From IMG/VR virus record IMGVR_UViG_3300009481_000010, positions 62,001 through 126,000 of that record: a DNA stretch of 64,000 nucleotides; one strand, written 5' to 3'. This DNA comes from a virus. A program made the translations under genes and the position numbers. Below the pieces are notes generated by a model that was not told where the DNA came from, ran no database searches, and worked only from the letters and a program-made list of their open reading frames with translations. Below, piece after piece: positions 53,307-61,464 of the stretch; position 1 is the first letter of the stretch; each line of letters opens with the position of its first letter.

Positions 53307-53618
53307 TTATAGGTTACAGTGAACTTTGAATGTACCAACGGCGGTATTGAACGTACCACTCGGAATACTGACCTTACCCTGAATCTTGTAAAGACCAGGT
53401 TGATCCAGGTCACCAGATACAATGTCATAATACATGACCCCAGACGTAGAACTACCATCACCAATAACCGAAGCGGTTCTGGTAACGATGGAATCATCTG
53501 GCTTCTTGAGTGTGATCTCTCTCAGACTGGCTGCGGAGATATCAACGGCTACATCGTCATCAACGATGGTTACCTTCAATCTAGTGCCGATATCATCTAC
53601 TTGAATTTGACTAGGCAT
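53307..53618 (-). CDS. BppU-N-like small structural protein (103 aa)
   Basis: It contains DIGTRLKVTIVDDDVAVDIS, ITLKKPDDSIVTRTAS and LYKIQGKVSIPSGTFNTAVG. This follows the Ig-like beta sandwich of BppU N-terminal/DUF2479-type domains, which attach receptor-binding or baseplate proteins. Alone, at 103 residues, it may be a fibre adaptor. Confidence 0.6.
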   Translation of the reverse strand: MPSQIQVDDIGTRLKVTIVDDDVAVDISAASLREITLKKPDDSIVTRTASVIGDGSSTSGVMYYDIVSGDLDQPGLYKIQGKVSIPSGTFNTAVGTFKVHCNL

Positions 53619-53619
53619 A

Positions 53620-53811
53620 TTAGCTCTCTAGGGAGGTTGTACGAAGTTTATCTACTGGTAAGGTAAAAGCTACCTGCATCTGGATAGATAGGGTAGTTGG
53701 ATCTTGTTGTTGTACGGGCATCAGGAAAATCTCTTCCAGCCCGTTATGTGTCTTCACCATTTGTATGGTAGACGATATCGGTAATGTACTAATAGCCTGT
53801 GAGGAAAACAT
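53620..53811 (-). CDS. Small hypothetical protein (63 aa)
   Basis: The ATG at 53811 overlaps the previous stop (TAATG); a longer in-frame start at 53844 would lie in the preceding gene. The sequence (FSSQAISTLPISSTIQMVKT) reads as two or three beta strands. It is likely a small structural or adaptor peptide. Unrecognised. Confidence 0.6.
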   Translation of the reverse strand: MFSSQAISTLPISSTIQMVKTHNGLEEIFLMPVQQQDPTTLSIQMQVAFTLPVDKLRTTSLES

Positions 53812-54005
53812 TAGATCTCTCCTGGTGTGGGATTTGCTTCCCACTCATCTACACATTTCTGTACGTATTCGAAAATATGCTTTTCTACCACTTTCTGTCT
53901 GGCATACCCAAACTTTACTTGTTGACCTTCGAGTTCGCAAATTGCGTCCTCTATTCTTTCAGCATCCTTAGAACTTACGTACACTGAAAATCGCCTATAC
54001 ATCAT
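53811..54005 (-). CDS. Small helical protein with a close promoter (64 aa)
   Basis: It begins MMYRRFSVYVSSKDAERIED, a ribbon-helix-like or small DNA-binding look, and ends in an acidic tail. A GTGTATAATAA element lies only 15 bases before the ATG, so the leader would be very short. Only a weak ribosome site (AGAAAG) is present. It might regulate the downstream structural genes, but that is a guess. Confidence 0.6.
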   Translation of the reverse strand: MMYRRFSVYVSSKDAERIEDAICELEGQQVKFGYARQKVVEKHIFEYVQKCVDEWEANPTPGEI

Positions 54006-54014
54006 AGTCTTTCT

Positions 54015-54028
54015 ACGTTATTATACAC
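54015..54028 (-). promoter_or_regulatory. GTGTATAATAA late-type promoter for the genes from 54005 down
   Basis: The TATAAT core is at 54020-54025 on the - strand. Here a TCGACA lies 16 bases upstream, close to a consensus -35 hexamer. It is the only one of the four that has one. Confidence 0.6.
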
Positions 54029-54036
54029 TTTTTAAG

Positions 54037-55071
54037 CTAAGTGTCGAGAAATAGTAAGAACTTACCCATTTTTCCGTTATCATCCCCGCCCCCACCACCG
54101 CCACCTGTGTTTGGATGATCGATGAATAGTTCTGGTGTGATATCCGCGTTAATCCCCCAGTCATTAACATTAGTAGCAAAACCCTCTAATACAAGAACTA
54201 TATTGTTACCTGTAGACCAACCTCCCCTATCCACAATTTCTTGTAATACAGAGGTTACATCGATAGATATGGTAGTTCCGTTAGGAGTGTTGTTATCTAA
54301 GTTGACTACCGCCGTTGTTGACGTTCTATTGGAAATATTAGAAGCACCCGTCGTCAAGTTTGATGCCGTATCTGAGTCATCTCCCCATAGGTCGCATTCC
54401 CCCTCAGTGTCTGCATTAACCCCCAGGGCCAGAATAGCCTCTGTAACCGTCTCCCCCTGATCCAGAACAATACTGTCGAACTGCATAGCGAACAGTTTAC
54501 CATCATCATCGATATTTACGGTCCCTGTAGGATTTAATGTAACCGTCCCCCCATTTTCTTCCGCAGTAGTCGCTGGAGTGTATGACTCATCGTAATCAGT
54601 AGTCTCATCCTCGTAGGTGTACTCAATGTACATAGCAGCATAAATGTGGCTGCCGTCACCCTTAGCTAACGAGGGGGAGGTGACTACGCATGATGGAGTT
54701 ATGTTTGAGGAAGCATCTATGTATAACCCTGACCATGTGGTATGGAACCAAGACCCAACATTCCCCGCAGAAGAAGATGACCCCAAGGCAGTACTAAATG
54801 TAGTCGCAAATGTAAGATCTCCATTATTAGTACCACTTCTGTATCTCCATAGCTTAATCTCAGTAATACGGCGATTCGCCACTCCTGTAATAGTAGACCA
54901 GTGCATAGTGGTACTATGTGCCCCTGGATCATTATCATAAATGGTCTCGGAACTGGGAGTAGTAGTAGGAGTTGTAGGTTGCCTTACACCGTCATCTACA
55001 GCAGTATAGTCGCCTGAGTCAAATCCATCGGCTGTTGTACTGGTAGGATCAATGTATGTTGTAGTTGGCAT
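54037..55071 (-). CDS. Virion protein with Thr/Pro linker and poly-Gly tail (344 aa)
   Basis: It starts MPTTTYIDPTSTTADGFDSG and has a Thr/Pro-rich segment near residues 31-42 (QPTTPTTTPSSE). A jelly-roll-like beta domain follows (EIKLWRYRSG; WFHTTWSGLYIDA; IYAAMYIEYTYE). A second beta domain (FDSIVLDQGETVTEAILALG) precedes a run of seven Gly and a short C-terminus. The first domain resembles the N-terminal domain of the 814-residue fibre. Likely a fibre or adhesin. It has a promoter just downstream of its end, for the next gene. Confidence 0.65.
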   Translation of the reverse strand: MPTTTYIDPTSTTADGFDSGDYTAVDDGVRQPTTPTTTPSSETIYDNDPGAHSTTMHWSTITGVANRRITEIKLWRYRSGTNNGDLTFATTFSTALGSSSSAGNVGSWFHTTWSGLYIDASSNITPSCVVTSPSLAKGDGSHIYAAMYIEYTYEDETTDYDESYTPATTAEENGGTVTLNPTGTVNIDDDGKLFAMQFDSIVLDQGETVTEAILALGVNADTEGECDLWGDDSDTASNLTTGASNISNRTSTTAVVNLDNNTPNGTTISIDVTSVLQEIVDRGGWSTGNNIVLVLEGFATNVNDWGINADITPELFIDHPNTGGGGGGGDDNGKMGKFLLFLDT

Positions 55072-55586
55072 TACACGCCCCTACGAATTCTAGGAGGTCT
55101 GTCCTTACCGCGACCTTCAAACTTGTTATCGTACTGCTTGTTCTTCTCTTTTCTATTAAATATGAGTAGACGCCTATCGGGTTTCATAATATCCCCATCC
55201 ACCTCATGACATATACGATCAATAAAGTCAGCAAAGTCCGCCATGTGTTCAGACTTATACTCAGGTGCTTGAGTAGCAGACCACTCAGTAATACCAAGGG
55301 TATCTAATTCAACTCTTAATTTTTGAATCATTGTCTTACACCAATCAGAAGGATTCCCCTCTGGCGATGGTACACCCACAACTATACGTGCATGAGTGCC
55401 GTCTCTTGTAATTTTGTAACACAATGCTAGTCGGAAATTACGGCTACTCCAGTACCACATGACGTGATCTTCCCTCTGTAGCTTAGGCATAAGTTCATCT
55501 ATGTGTTCAATGTAATCCTCACACTCTTCTAGCACAGCCTTAAATCTAATGTTATTAATACCTTTTTCAGCCCTTAACCAAGTCAT
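55071..55586 (-). CDS. Hypothetical protein (171 aa)
   Basis: The ATG at 55586 shares a base with the previous stop (TAATG) and has GGAG upstream; a longer start at 55613 would run back into the fibre gene. The protein begins MTWLRAEKGINNIRFKAVLE and has a central segment (HVMWYWSSRNFRLALCYKIT; RIVVGVP) of alpha/beta type. The C-terminus is very basic (RKEKNKQYDNKFEGRGKDRP). Surrounded by fibre genes, it may be a fibre assembly or chaperone protein. Unrecognised. Confidence 0.6.
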   Translation of the reverse strand: MTWLRAEKGINNIRFKAVLEECEDYIEHIDELMPKLQREDHVMWYWSSRNFRLALCYKITRDGTHARIVVGVPSPEGNPSDWCKTMIQKLRVELDTLGITEWSATQAPEYKSEHMADFADFIDRICHEVDGDIMKPDRRLLIFNRKEKNKQYDNKFEGRGKDRPPRIRRGV

Positions 55587-57931
55587 TATCTTACTCCTGA
55601 CATAATTACACAACCGTCATAGTACCCACCAGAGGTACATACAAATCCAAACCAATCCGCATGATTCGCCACACTAGATAGTGTAGGTGCGGACCCATTT
55701 TCCCACTTGATATCACTAAACCATGTAACGGTTCGTGACCCTGTACCATCCTGCTTCAATCTAAGCATGAACTTCTGACCAGATGCCGCATTACTTACGG
55801 CGATTGTACGATTACCACCAAGGGTTGCCATATGAGTGTTACTATCATTCATATTGAACGTAATAGTAGCACCATCAGCTTCAGTATTGATTTTAGTCTT
55901 AATAGCTTTATCTACCGTAAGACCTTCAAGAGTACCACTACCACCGTTAGAAGAAACATGGAATGTAGTACCTACTAATTCTACACCAGACCCTGCTGTA
56001 TAGGTAGTATCATTATCCACAAGGGAATCAAGTTGCCCCTGGAAGTAACCACTGTTTGCAATAGGAACACCGGACTCCGTCCAATGAAATACTGTACCAA
56101 CAAGTTCCATGCCGCTTCCAGCGGTGTATGTGGTGTCATTATCAGGAAGACCAGCTATCTTGGTTTCAAAATAACCAGAGTTAGCAATTGGAATACCTGA
56201 CTCAGTCCAGTTAAACTCAGTACCTACTAATGTTAAACCAGATCCCGCAGTATATGTCGTATTTGTATCGGTTGTAACATACCCTTGAGCAGCAACCCAT
56301 CCAGAAACTGCAATATCTCCAGCAAGCATAGCTCCAGAATCAGTAAAATGAAATACATTACCTACTAGTGCCATACCGCTACCAGCAGTGTAGGTTGTAT
56401 CATTATCTGGTAAACCTGCTATCTTTGATTCAAAGTATCCAGAATTTGCAATAGGAATACCGCTCTCAGTCCAGTGAAAAGTTGTTCCAACTAAACTTAA
56501 TCCACTACCTGCGGAATACATTGTACCACCAGCAGCAGCAATACCACTAATGACAACTCCGCTTTGTGAATTGGCAAGTATATCTGCTGCGAACGTATTA
56601 GTAGCGTGAAACACTCCACCTTGAAGAGTTATACCAGAACCGGAAGTATAAGTTGTATCCGTATCTGTAACAGTCTCGGTTCCACTAGTCATAGCTGTTA
56701 TATGACCATTAGAATCCAGGGTAATGTTTTGTATATAGGTTCGCCCAGTATTAGAGGAACTACTAGCTGCTGAAATTGATGGATGTTCTTTTAGATACAC
56801 ACTTTCTGCATATCCAGAGTTTGCAATCGGAACTCCAGATTCTGTCCAGTGAAAAATAGTTCCCACTAGAGACATACCACTACCCGCTGTATAAGTAGTG
56901 TCTGTGTATGAGGTTAAAAATGTACCTGCGGCCCATCCAGATATAGCTACACCGCTTGCACTATTAGCAAGAATATTACTAGAATAATCTGTAGTATGAG
57001 CAGAAGCAATACCGGAAACCACTAGTAAGTCAGCACTTACGTTATTGATTTGTCCAGAAGCATACGCTGCTTGTCCAGAGGTTGGTTGTAGACCGAGAAA
57101 TGCTTGAGACTGAAGTCCGTTGGAAAACACAACTCCACTAGTAACTGTAAGTGCGGCCATACTACCGCTACCCGCCGTGGATAGTGCAGTACCAATTGTA
57201 GGAACACCCACAGTAATACCATTCACCTTACTGCCAGTTAATAGGTTTGTACTCTGGTGCGTAAGAGTAAACCCAGTAGCATGTTTGATTTCGAAACTAC
57301 TAGTCGCCGTAGCATTCAAACCAACACAACCATCCTCACCACAAACGTAACCATATGTAGGGGGCTGATCATTATACGTAGGGCTATTTTTTACACCAAG
57401 TCTCCATTTCGGAGAGCTAGTTGCATCAGTATATAGGGCGATTGTTCTGTCGTAAGCATCATCGACATACGCCTGAAAGAAGTTACCAGATGTCGTTCTG
57501 ATGAACGTAGTCATCTTACTACCATACGGCGTAATATTCAAGTTGCCGCTAATGGTTACATCATTCAAATTCATGTTATCTGGGAAGACAAGTCCACTAT
57601 TAGCGGAAAGGTCAAGAAAACCAGATGCATTTGTAAATACGGTTCTATCTGCTGGATAAGTACAGAACACTGTACTCAAACCCTGCATATTGATTTTAAC
57701 CCCTCCAGCAGATGACTTCAAAACGGTATCTCTAGTAAGTGTTCCGGCGTTACTGTACGTACCGATTCCTACTTCCCATCTACCGTAGTTTTCAACACAG
57801 TAGAAAGTCTCATTACCATCACCAATAGCACTAAAACCCTGAAAGCCACCGAACGTCCCACTTAGGGCGATGGTTCCAGAGCCAGTAGTTGCTGTGGTTT
57901 GTTTTACTCTATCTGCTAATACAATAGCCAT
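55586..57931 (-). CDS. Tail fibre with seven repeats (781 aa)
   Basis: It has the N-terminal anchor shared with the 658-residue fibre (IVLADRVKQTTATTGSGTIA; TFYCVENYGRWEVGIGTYSN). The middle has seven copies of a roughly 35-70 residue unit built on DTTYTAGSGM-x-LVGT-x-FHW followed by TESG-V/I-PIANSGY (DNA 55935-56910). A C-terminal knob follows (NRTIAVSNAASGQKFMLRL, then TVTWFSDIKWENG), a beta module found at the tips of many phage fibres. Repeat number could set fibre length, and recombination between copies could change it. Confidence 0.75.
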   Translation of the reverse strand: MAIVLADRVKQTTATTGSGTIALSGTFGGFQGFSAIGDGNETFYCVENYGRWEVGIGTYSNAGTLTRDTVLKSSAGGVKINMQGLSTVFCTYPADRTVFTNASGFLDLSANSGLVFPDNMNLNDVTISGNLNITPYGSKMTTFIRTTSGNFFQAYVDDAYDRTIALYTDATSSPKWRLGVKNSPTYNDQPPTYGYVCGEDGCVGLNATATSSFEIKHATGFTLTHQSTNLLTGSKVNGITVGVPTIGTALSTAGSGSMAALTVTSGVVFSNGLQSQAFLGLQPTSGQAAYASGQINNVSADLLVVSGIASAHTTDYSSNILANSASGVAISGWAAGTFLTSYTDTTYTAGSGMSLVGTIFHWTESGVPIANSGYAESVYLKEHPSISAASSSSNTGRTYIQNITLDSNGHITAMTSGTETVTDTDTTYTSGSGITLQGGVFHATNTFAADILANSQSGVVISGIAAAGGTMYSAGSGLSLVGTTFHWTESGIPIANSGYFESKIAGLPDNDTTYTAGSGMALVGNVFHFTDSGAMLAGDIAVSGWVAAQGYVTTDTNTTYTAGSGLTLVGTEFNWTESGIPIANSGYFETKIAGLPDNDTTYTAGSGMELVGTVFHWTESGVPIANSGYFQGQLDSLVDNDTTYTAGSGVELVGTTFHVSSNGGSGTLEGLTVDKAIKTKINTEADGATITFNMNDSNTHMATLGGNRTIAVSNAASGQKFMLRLKQDGTGSRTVTWFSDIKWENGSAPTLSSVANHADWFGFVCTSGGYYDGCVIMSGVR
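55935..56910 (-). repeat. Seven-copy repeat in the 781-residue fibre gene
   Basis: Each copy encodes TTYTAGSG or a variant, LVGT, F-H/N-W and often TESGIPIANSGYFE. Copies 3, 5 and 6 are closest to each other. Copy 2 and copy 4 carry different second halves (ATNTFAADILANSQSG and FTDSGAMLAGDIAVSG), so two unit types alternate. Near-identical DNA spans the copies in places, a substrate for recombination. Confidence 0.8.
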
Positions 57932-57936
57932 GTTTG

Positions 57937-58992
57937 TTACCTATAAATAAGGTTAGCCTCTTTTATGAAGGACGCTATTAGTTCTTGATCGACCCCTACA
58001 GACTTAAAATGTTCTATTACGGGCTTAGTGTCTAATCCCAACTCATTAAACTCTAGCATGTAGTTTCTAAACTTGTTTATGTTAGTCAACGGATATTTTA
58101 CTCCGTTTGGTCTATTGAAACGATGTAGCCACTTCAGCCAAGATAGATTGATGCACTTACGACCAGCCTGTCTGTATTTCTCGTGTATATATCCTTCTTC
58201 TCCACCAAACCCCCTACAGTAATGATTAAATCCAAGCCAAGATTCTCTTCTTACAAAAAAGATACCAAGACCCTGAGATGGTATTTCGAATTCTTCCGAA
58301 TCAGACCATCCAACATTACTATATCCATGTTTCACGAGGGATTTCTTCCACCCAAAAGATGAAAGTGTAGGATATTTTTTATGACACTTAGTGCAGCTAT
58401 CTATAGTTTCTTGTTTCACTAGTGAACGATATGTTATACACTTATTAACAGGAACACCAGTGAAATACTCTCCACACTCACATTTGAAACAACTTCCCCA
58501 CTTACCCCACATTCCAGAACTCCAGTCTAAATTAAAGTGGGTTGATATACCTTTCATATCATCTGATACTAGAGGGCCAGTATATAAATCATTGGTATTA
58601 GGGCGATCCATCATTAGCTCGAACAGACGTTTAATAACTTTAACAACTGGACATAGCATAACGTGACAATCCATCACTAGAACAAAATCTCCTGACGCAA
58701 CTTCTATTACTCTGTTTCGAGTATATGAAGTCCCAACATTTTCATTACACTTTACTAGCCTAATATCGTTAGTGGTTGGAAGATTATTCTTAAGGAATCT
58801 CTCAAGCACCTTACCATGATTACTCTCTGGGTTGTTATCTACGACCACGAACTCTATGAAATCCAGAACCTCTGCATTCCCTGAAAATACCAGTTCCTTG
58901 CGTATGTTCTGTATTGTAAAATAAGCTCCGTCATAATCATCATAATGAGCCATACCAATTGTTAGTCTCGGTACTTTTCTTCCCATAATCAT
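57937..58992 (-). CDS. GT2/GT27-like glycosyltransferase inside the structural operon
   Basis: This is a 351-residue GT-A protein. IGMAHYDDYDG starts the fold and FVVVDNNPESNHG is the donor strand. FVLVMDCHVML carries D108-C109-H110, the DxH metal motif of polypeptide GalNAc-transferases. GFGGEEGYIHEKYRQAGRK (261-279) with WLHRF (H290) lies where GT27 has its GGEN/E and VGH-R motifs. A Cys cluster (CFKCECG at 168-174, with C185, C200 and C203) forms a probable zinc insert. It lies just downstream of the Thr-rich fibre in the same unit, so that fibre is a candidate acceptor. Start with AAGGAAA upstream. Confidence 0.75.
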   Translation of the reverse strand: MIMGRKVPRLTIGMAHYDDYDGAYFTIQNIRKELVFSGNAEVLDFIEFVVVDNNPESNHGKVLERFLKNNLPTTNDIRLVKCNENVGTSYTRNRVIEVASGDFVLVMDCHVMLCPVVKVIKRLFELMMDRPNTNDLYTGPLVSDDMKGISTHFNLDWSSGMWGKWGSCFKCECGEYFTGVPVNKCITYRSLVKQETIDSCTKCHKKYPTLSSFGWKKSLVKHGYSNVGWSDSEEFEIPSQGLGIFFVRRESWLGFNHYCRGFGGEEGYIHEKYRQAGRKCINLSWLKWLHRFNRPNGVKYPLTNINKFRNYMLEFNELGLDTKPVIEHFKSVGVDQELIASFIKEANLIYR

Positions 58993-59016
58993 TTGTATTT
59001 CCTTTTTCCTTGTTTT

Positions 59017-61461
59017 TTATTTAGGATCGCAACAGTCACAAAAGTCACGCATATACTCTGAAGTATAAGAGAATCTAGGAGGACCATCACATGACGGAGG
59101 TTCTATCGTTCCACCAGTAAATCCAAAATTAATGTCGCCGCCACTACAGGATAAACCGGCCCCTCCAACAATTGCCCATTTACCTGAATTTGGATTAGTA
59201 TTTATATCTGGGGTTTCAAAGGCCATATTTGGATCACATGACACTTGTACATGTAAATAATCTTCGGTTGGCCCGCATGGTAGATAATCATCATACTCCC
59301 AAATTGGTGGGTTGTCTTGTATCTTAGTGAATGTAATTGCTTGACTATATGGACATCTATGCGGAGAAGCAAAAACTAACCAAGTTCCATTCCATGTAGC
59401 TTCACCGTCCCACTGACAACAGTCACCCGGATCTGGTGTAGTAGTAGTAGTATCTGTTGTGGTTGGTGTTGTAGTTGGAGTTGTTGTAGGTGTTGTGGTA
59501 GGCGTTGTTGTAGTTGTGGTGGTTGAAGTAGTTAATGTAGTTGTAGTTGATGTTGATGGGCATACAGTAGTAGTAGTATTAGGTAAAGGATATGGTGGAC
59601 CACTTGAACATGTACCACTAGGAACCCATAGTGGATTATAATACTCATTACACTGTTTTTCAGTCAGGTTCTCAAGACATAATGTTCCTATCGGACGAAC
59701 CCCACTAGTGAATCCGAAGTCAGCAACCTTAACAATGTTCTCGTATAAACTACCAAAACAAATTCTATCACCACTACCATCAACTACTAAATTAACAGGT
59801 CTTCCATTTGGGGGAATTAAGCTCTCGTAAGACTCTCCGTTGTTCACCCATGAAGCCCCATTCCTTGTAACTCTTAACACCTTTCCTATATTATTGTACC
59901 ATCTACCAAATACGGCGACAGTACCGTCCTCGTTCATGTCTGTTGTTCTGTGCAACGCACACATAGTATATGGATTGTAGAAGTATCCATCCTTACTCCA
60001 TGATGACCCATTGTATTTATATACTGAGAGTTCTTGATTATACCAAGCTCCACAAACAGAAATATAGTTGCCGTCATTAGATATCCCAATGTCTTCATAA
60101 CGGTGTACTGAAATTGCCGCCCCTTTAGCAGACCATACAGTACTACCCGTATTTTCAAAGGTTTCTATCACATCCCTCTTATATGAAACAGTAATACCGC
60201 TACCATCATCGGTTAAAAGTATCTGAGGGTCCATAGTTTGAGTAAACGGATATGTAGTATAAACCTCACCAATTTGACTCCATGATACACCATTCCACTG
60301 ATGTATACTAGCACACCCGGACTCATTCAAGAATCTTGAAAATCTATGCCCCAAGGCGATAATATCTCCAGAACCATTACTAGCTAATGAATATGTTCGT
60401 GCAGTATAGGAGTCAGTAGTGAAATAATCTCCATGAGAAACCATCTTATTCATAGTTCCATTAATATCAGATCCAATCTGTATAAAATCGGTTCCATTAA
60501 ATTCTCTTGACTTAACGTGATATTTATTGGGATAATGAAGGGCGACTCTTAAGCCAGATGGATCTGTATCCGAATGGTTACTGATCGCAATTTGACCGGG
60601 TCCATTACCATAATTCACTCCAGTATGTTGAATACCAGTACCAATCTGCGTCCATGTATTATTATCTTCTATTCGATACACCCTAGTGTAGTCAGTAGTC
60701 AATGATGATCCACTACCACCAACTGTTCCAATGTAATTCCCGCTACTACTCATATCGATATATTCGCCGTACTTATAACCATGATCTTTCCATGAGGTTA
60801 ATTCATAGGCGTGCATTCCACTGTATGCTACATCGAGATCCCAATAAAAACAAGCCCCACTAGCTTCGGGACAGTCATTAGATTCACATCCACAATCCTG
60901 ACATCCACATCCACTTGGGTCATATGGGTCAGGAGTAGTAGTAGGTGCTGGAGTGGTTGTTGTAGTAGTTGTGGTAGTAGTTGTAGTGGTGGTAGTCACA
61001 GTAGACCCCGTAACTACAGCATACATAACGGCAACAAGATACTCACGACCGCTACCAATGCTGTTTGGAGCAGTAACCCCAATCTTAAAGTCTGTAAAGT
61101 CTGTATCGTCCCATGTCCCAGTAAATGTAGCACTTACCCAGGTGTAACTAGAACTATAGGATATATTCTGGGCAGTCTGCCATACCCCACCGACCTCAAT
61201 ATTAATCTGTGCGTCTGGATTGCCCGATATCCCATAGTCTTTGTGCCTAACCCATACTTGCACAGATGTTAATGAATTTAGTGAAGTAAGAGCTGTACAA
61301 TCATACTCTTGTCTTTCACTATCGTCACTCCCATCCGCCCTAATCTGTGTTCCATCACCAGCGGAAGATGGTTGCGTAATCGCGTCATCAATATCTAGGT
61401 AACTGTTATCAAACCATAATGAATTAGCATTACCATTAGGTCTTAGTGTTTCTGTCGCCAT
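59017..61461 (-). CDS. Thr-rich, mucin-like beta-propeller fibre (814 aa)
   Basis: Residues 1-150 form a jelly-roll-like domain. Residues 154-177 include fifteen consecutive Thr and then PAPTTTPDP, followed by a Cys cluster (GCGCQDCGCESNDC). Residues about 205-600 show seven strands of 'S.DG..IA.G' type (SNDGNYISVCGAWYN; NEDGTVAVFGRWYN; DGSGDRICFGSLY), a likely seven-bladed propeller. A second, about 50-residue, Thr/Ser/Pro-rich linker (around 625-680, repeats TTTP) leads to a Cys-rich C-terminal domain ending FCDCCDPK. Such linkers are classic sites for O-glycosylation elsewhere. Likely a host-binding fibre. Confidence 0.75.
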   Translation of the reverse strand: MATETLRPNGNANSLWFDNSYLDIDDAITQPSSAGDGTQIRADGSDDSERQEYDCTALTSLNSLTSVQVWVRHKDYGISGNPDAQINIEVGGVWQTAQNISYSSSYTWVSATFTGTWDDTDFTDFKIGVTAPNSIGSGREYLVAVMYAVVTGSTVTTTTTTTTTTTTTTTPAPTTTPDPYDPSGCGCQDCGCESNDCPEASGACFYWDLDVAYSGMHAYELTSWKDHGYKYGEYIDMSSSGNYIGTVGGSGSSLTTDYTRVYRIEDNNTWTQIGTGIQHTGVNYGNGPGQIAISNHSDTDPSGLRVALHYPNKYHVKSREFNGTDFIQIGSDINGTMNKMVSHGDYFTTDSYTARTYSLASNGSGDIIALGHRFSRFLNESGCASIHQWNGVSWSQIGEVYTTYPFTQTMDPQILLTDDGSGITVSYKRDVIETFENTGSTVWSAKGAAISVHRYEDIGISNDGNYISVCGAWYNQELSVYKYNGSSWSKDGYFYNPYTMCALHRTTDMNEDGTVAVFGRWYNNIGKVLRVTRNGASWVNNGESYESLIPPNGRPVNLVVDGSGDRICFGSLYENIVKVADFGFTSGVRPIGTLCLENLTEKQCNEYYNPLWVPSGTCSSGPPYPLPNTTTTVCPSTSTTTTLTTSTTTTTTTPTTTPTTTPTTTPTTTDTTTTTPDPGDCCQWDGEATWNGTWLVFASPHRCPYSQAITFTKIQDNPPIWEYDDYLPCGPTEDYLHVQVSCDPNMAFETPDINTNPNSGKWAIVGGAGLSCSGGDINFGFTGGTIEPPSCDGPPRFSYTSEYMRDFCDCCDPK
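59434..59580 (-). repeat. Thr-codon tract, second linker of the 814-residue fibre
   Basis: On the - strand this is a run of ACA/ACT/ACC codons with TTTP period-four repeats and a few Ser, Pro and Asp codons. Codons for Thr are mixed rather than identical, which argues for selection on the amino acid rather than simple slippage. It reads as poly-Val on the opposite strand. Confidence 0.85.
60937..61000 (-). repeat. Thr-codon tract, first linker of the 814-residue fibre
   Basis: Fifteen consecutive Thr codons use ACT, ACC and ACA in mixed order, followed by PAP and TTTP. The mixed codons again point to selection for Thr. Confidence 0.85.
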
Positions 61462-61464
61462 TGA

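Noticed and set aside
60953-61147. Open frame starting with poly-Val on the + strand
   Set aside because: It is the complement of the poly-Thr tract of the fibre gene. Long open frames are expected opposite repetitive Thr codons, and no ribosome site precedes it. The same applies to the frame at 59459-59641.
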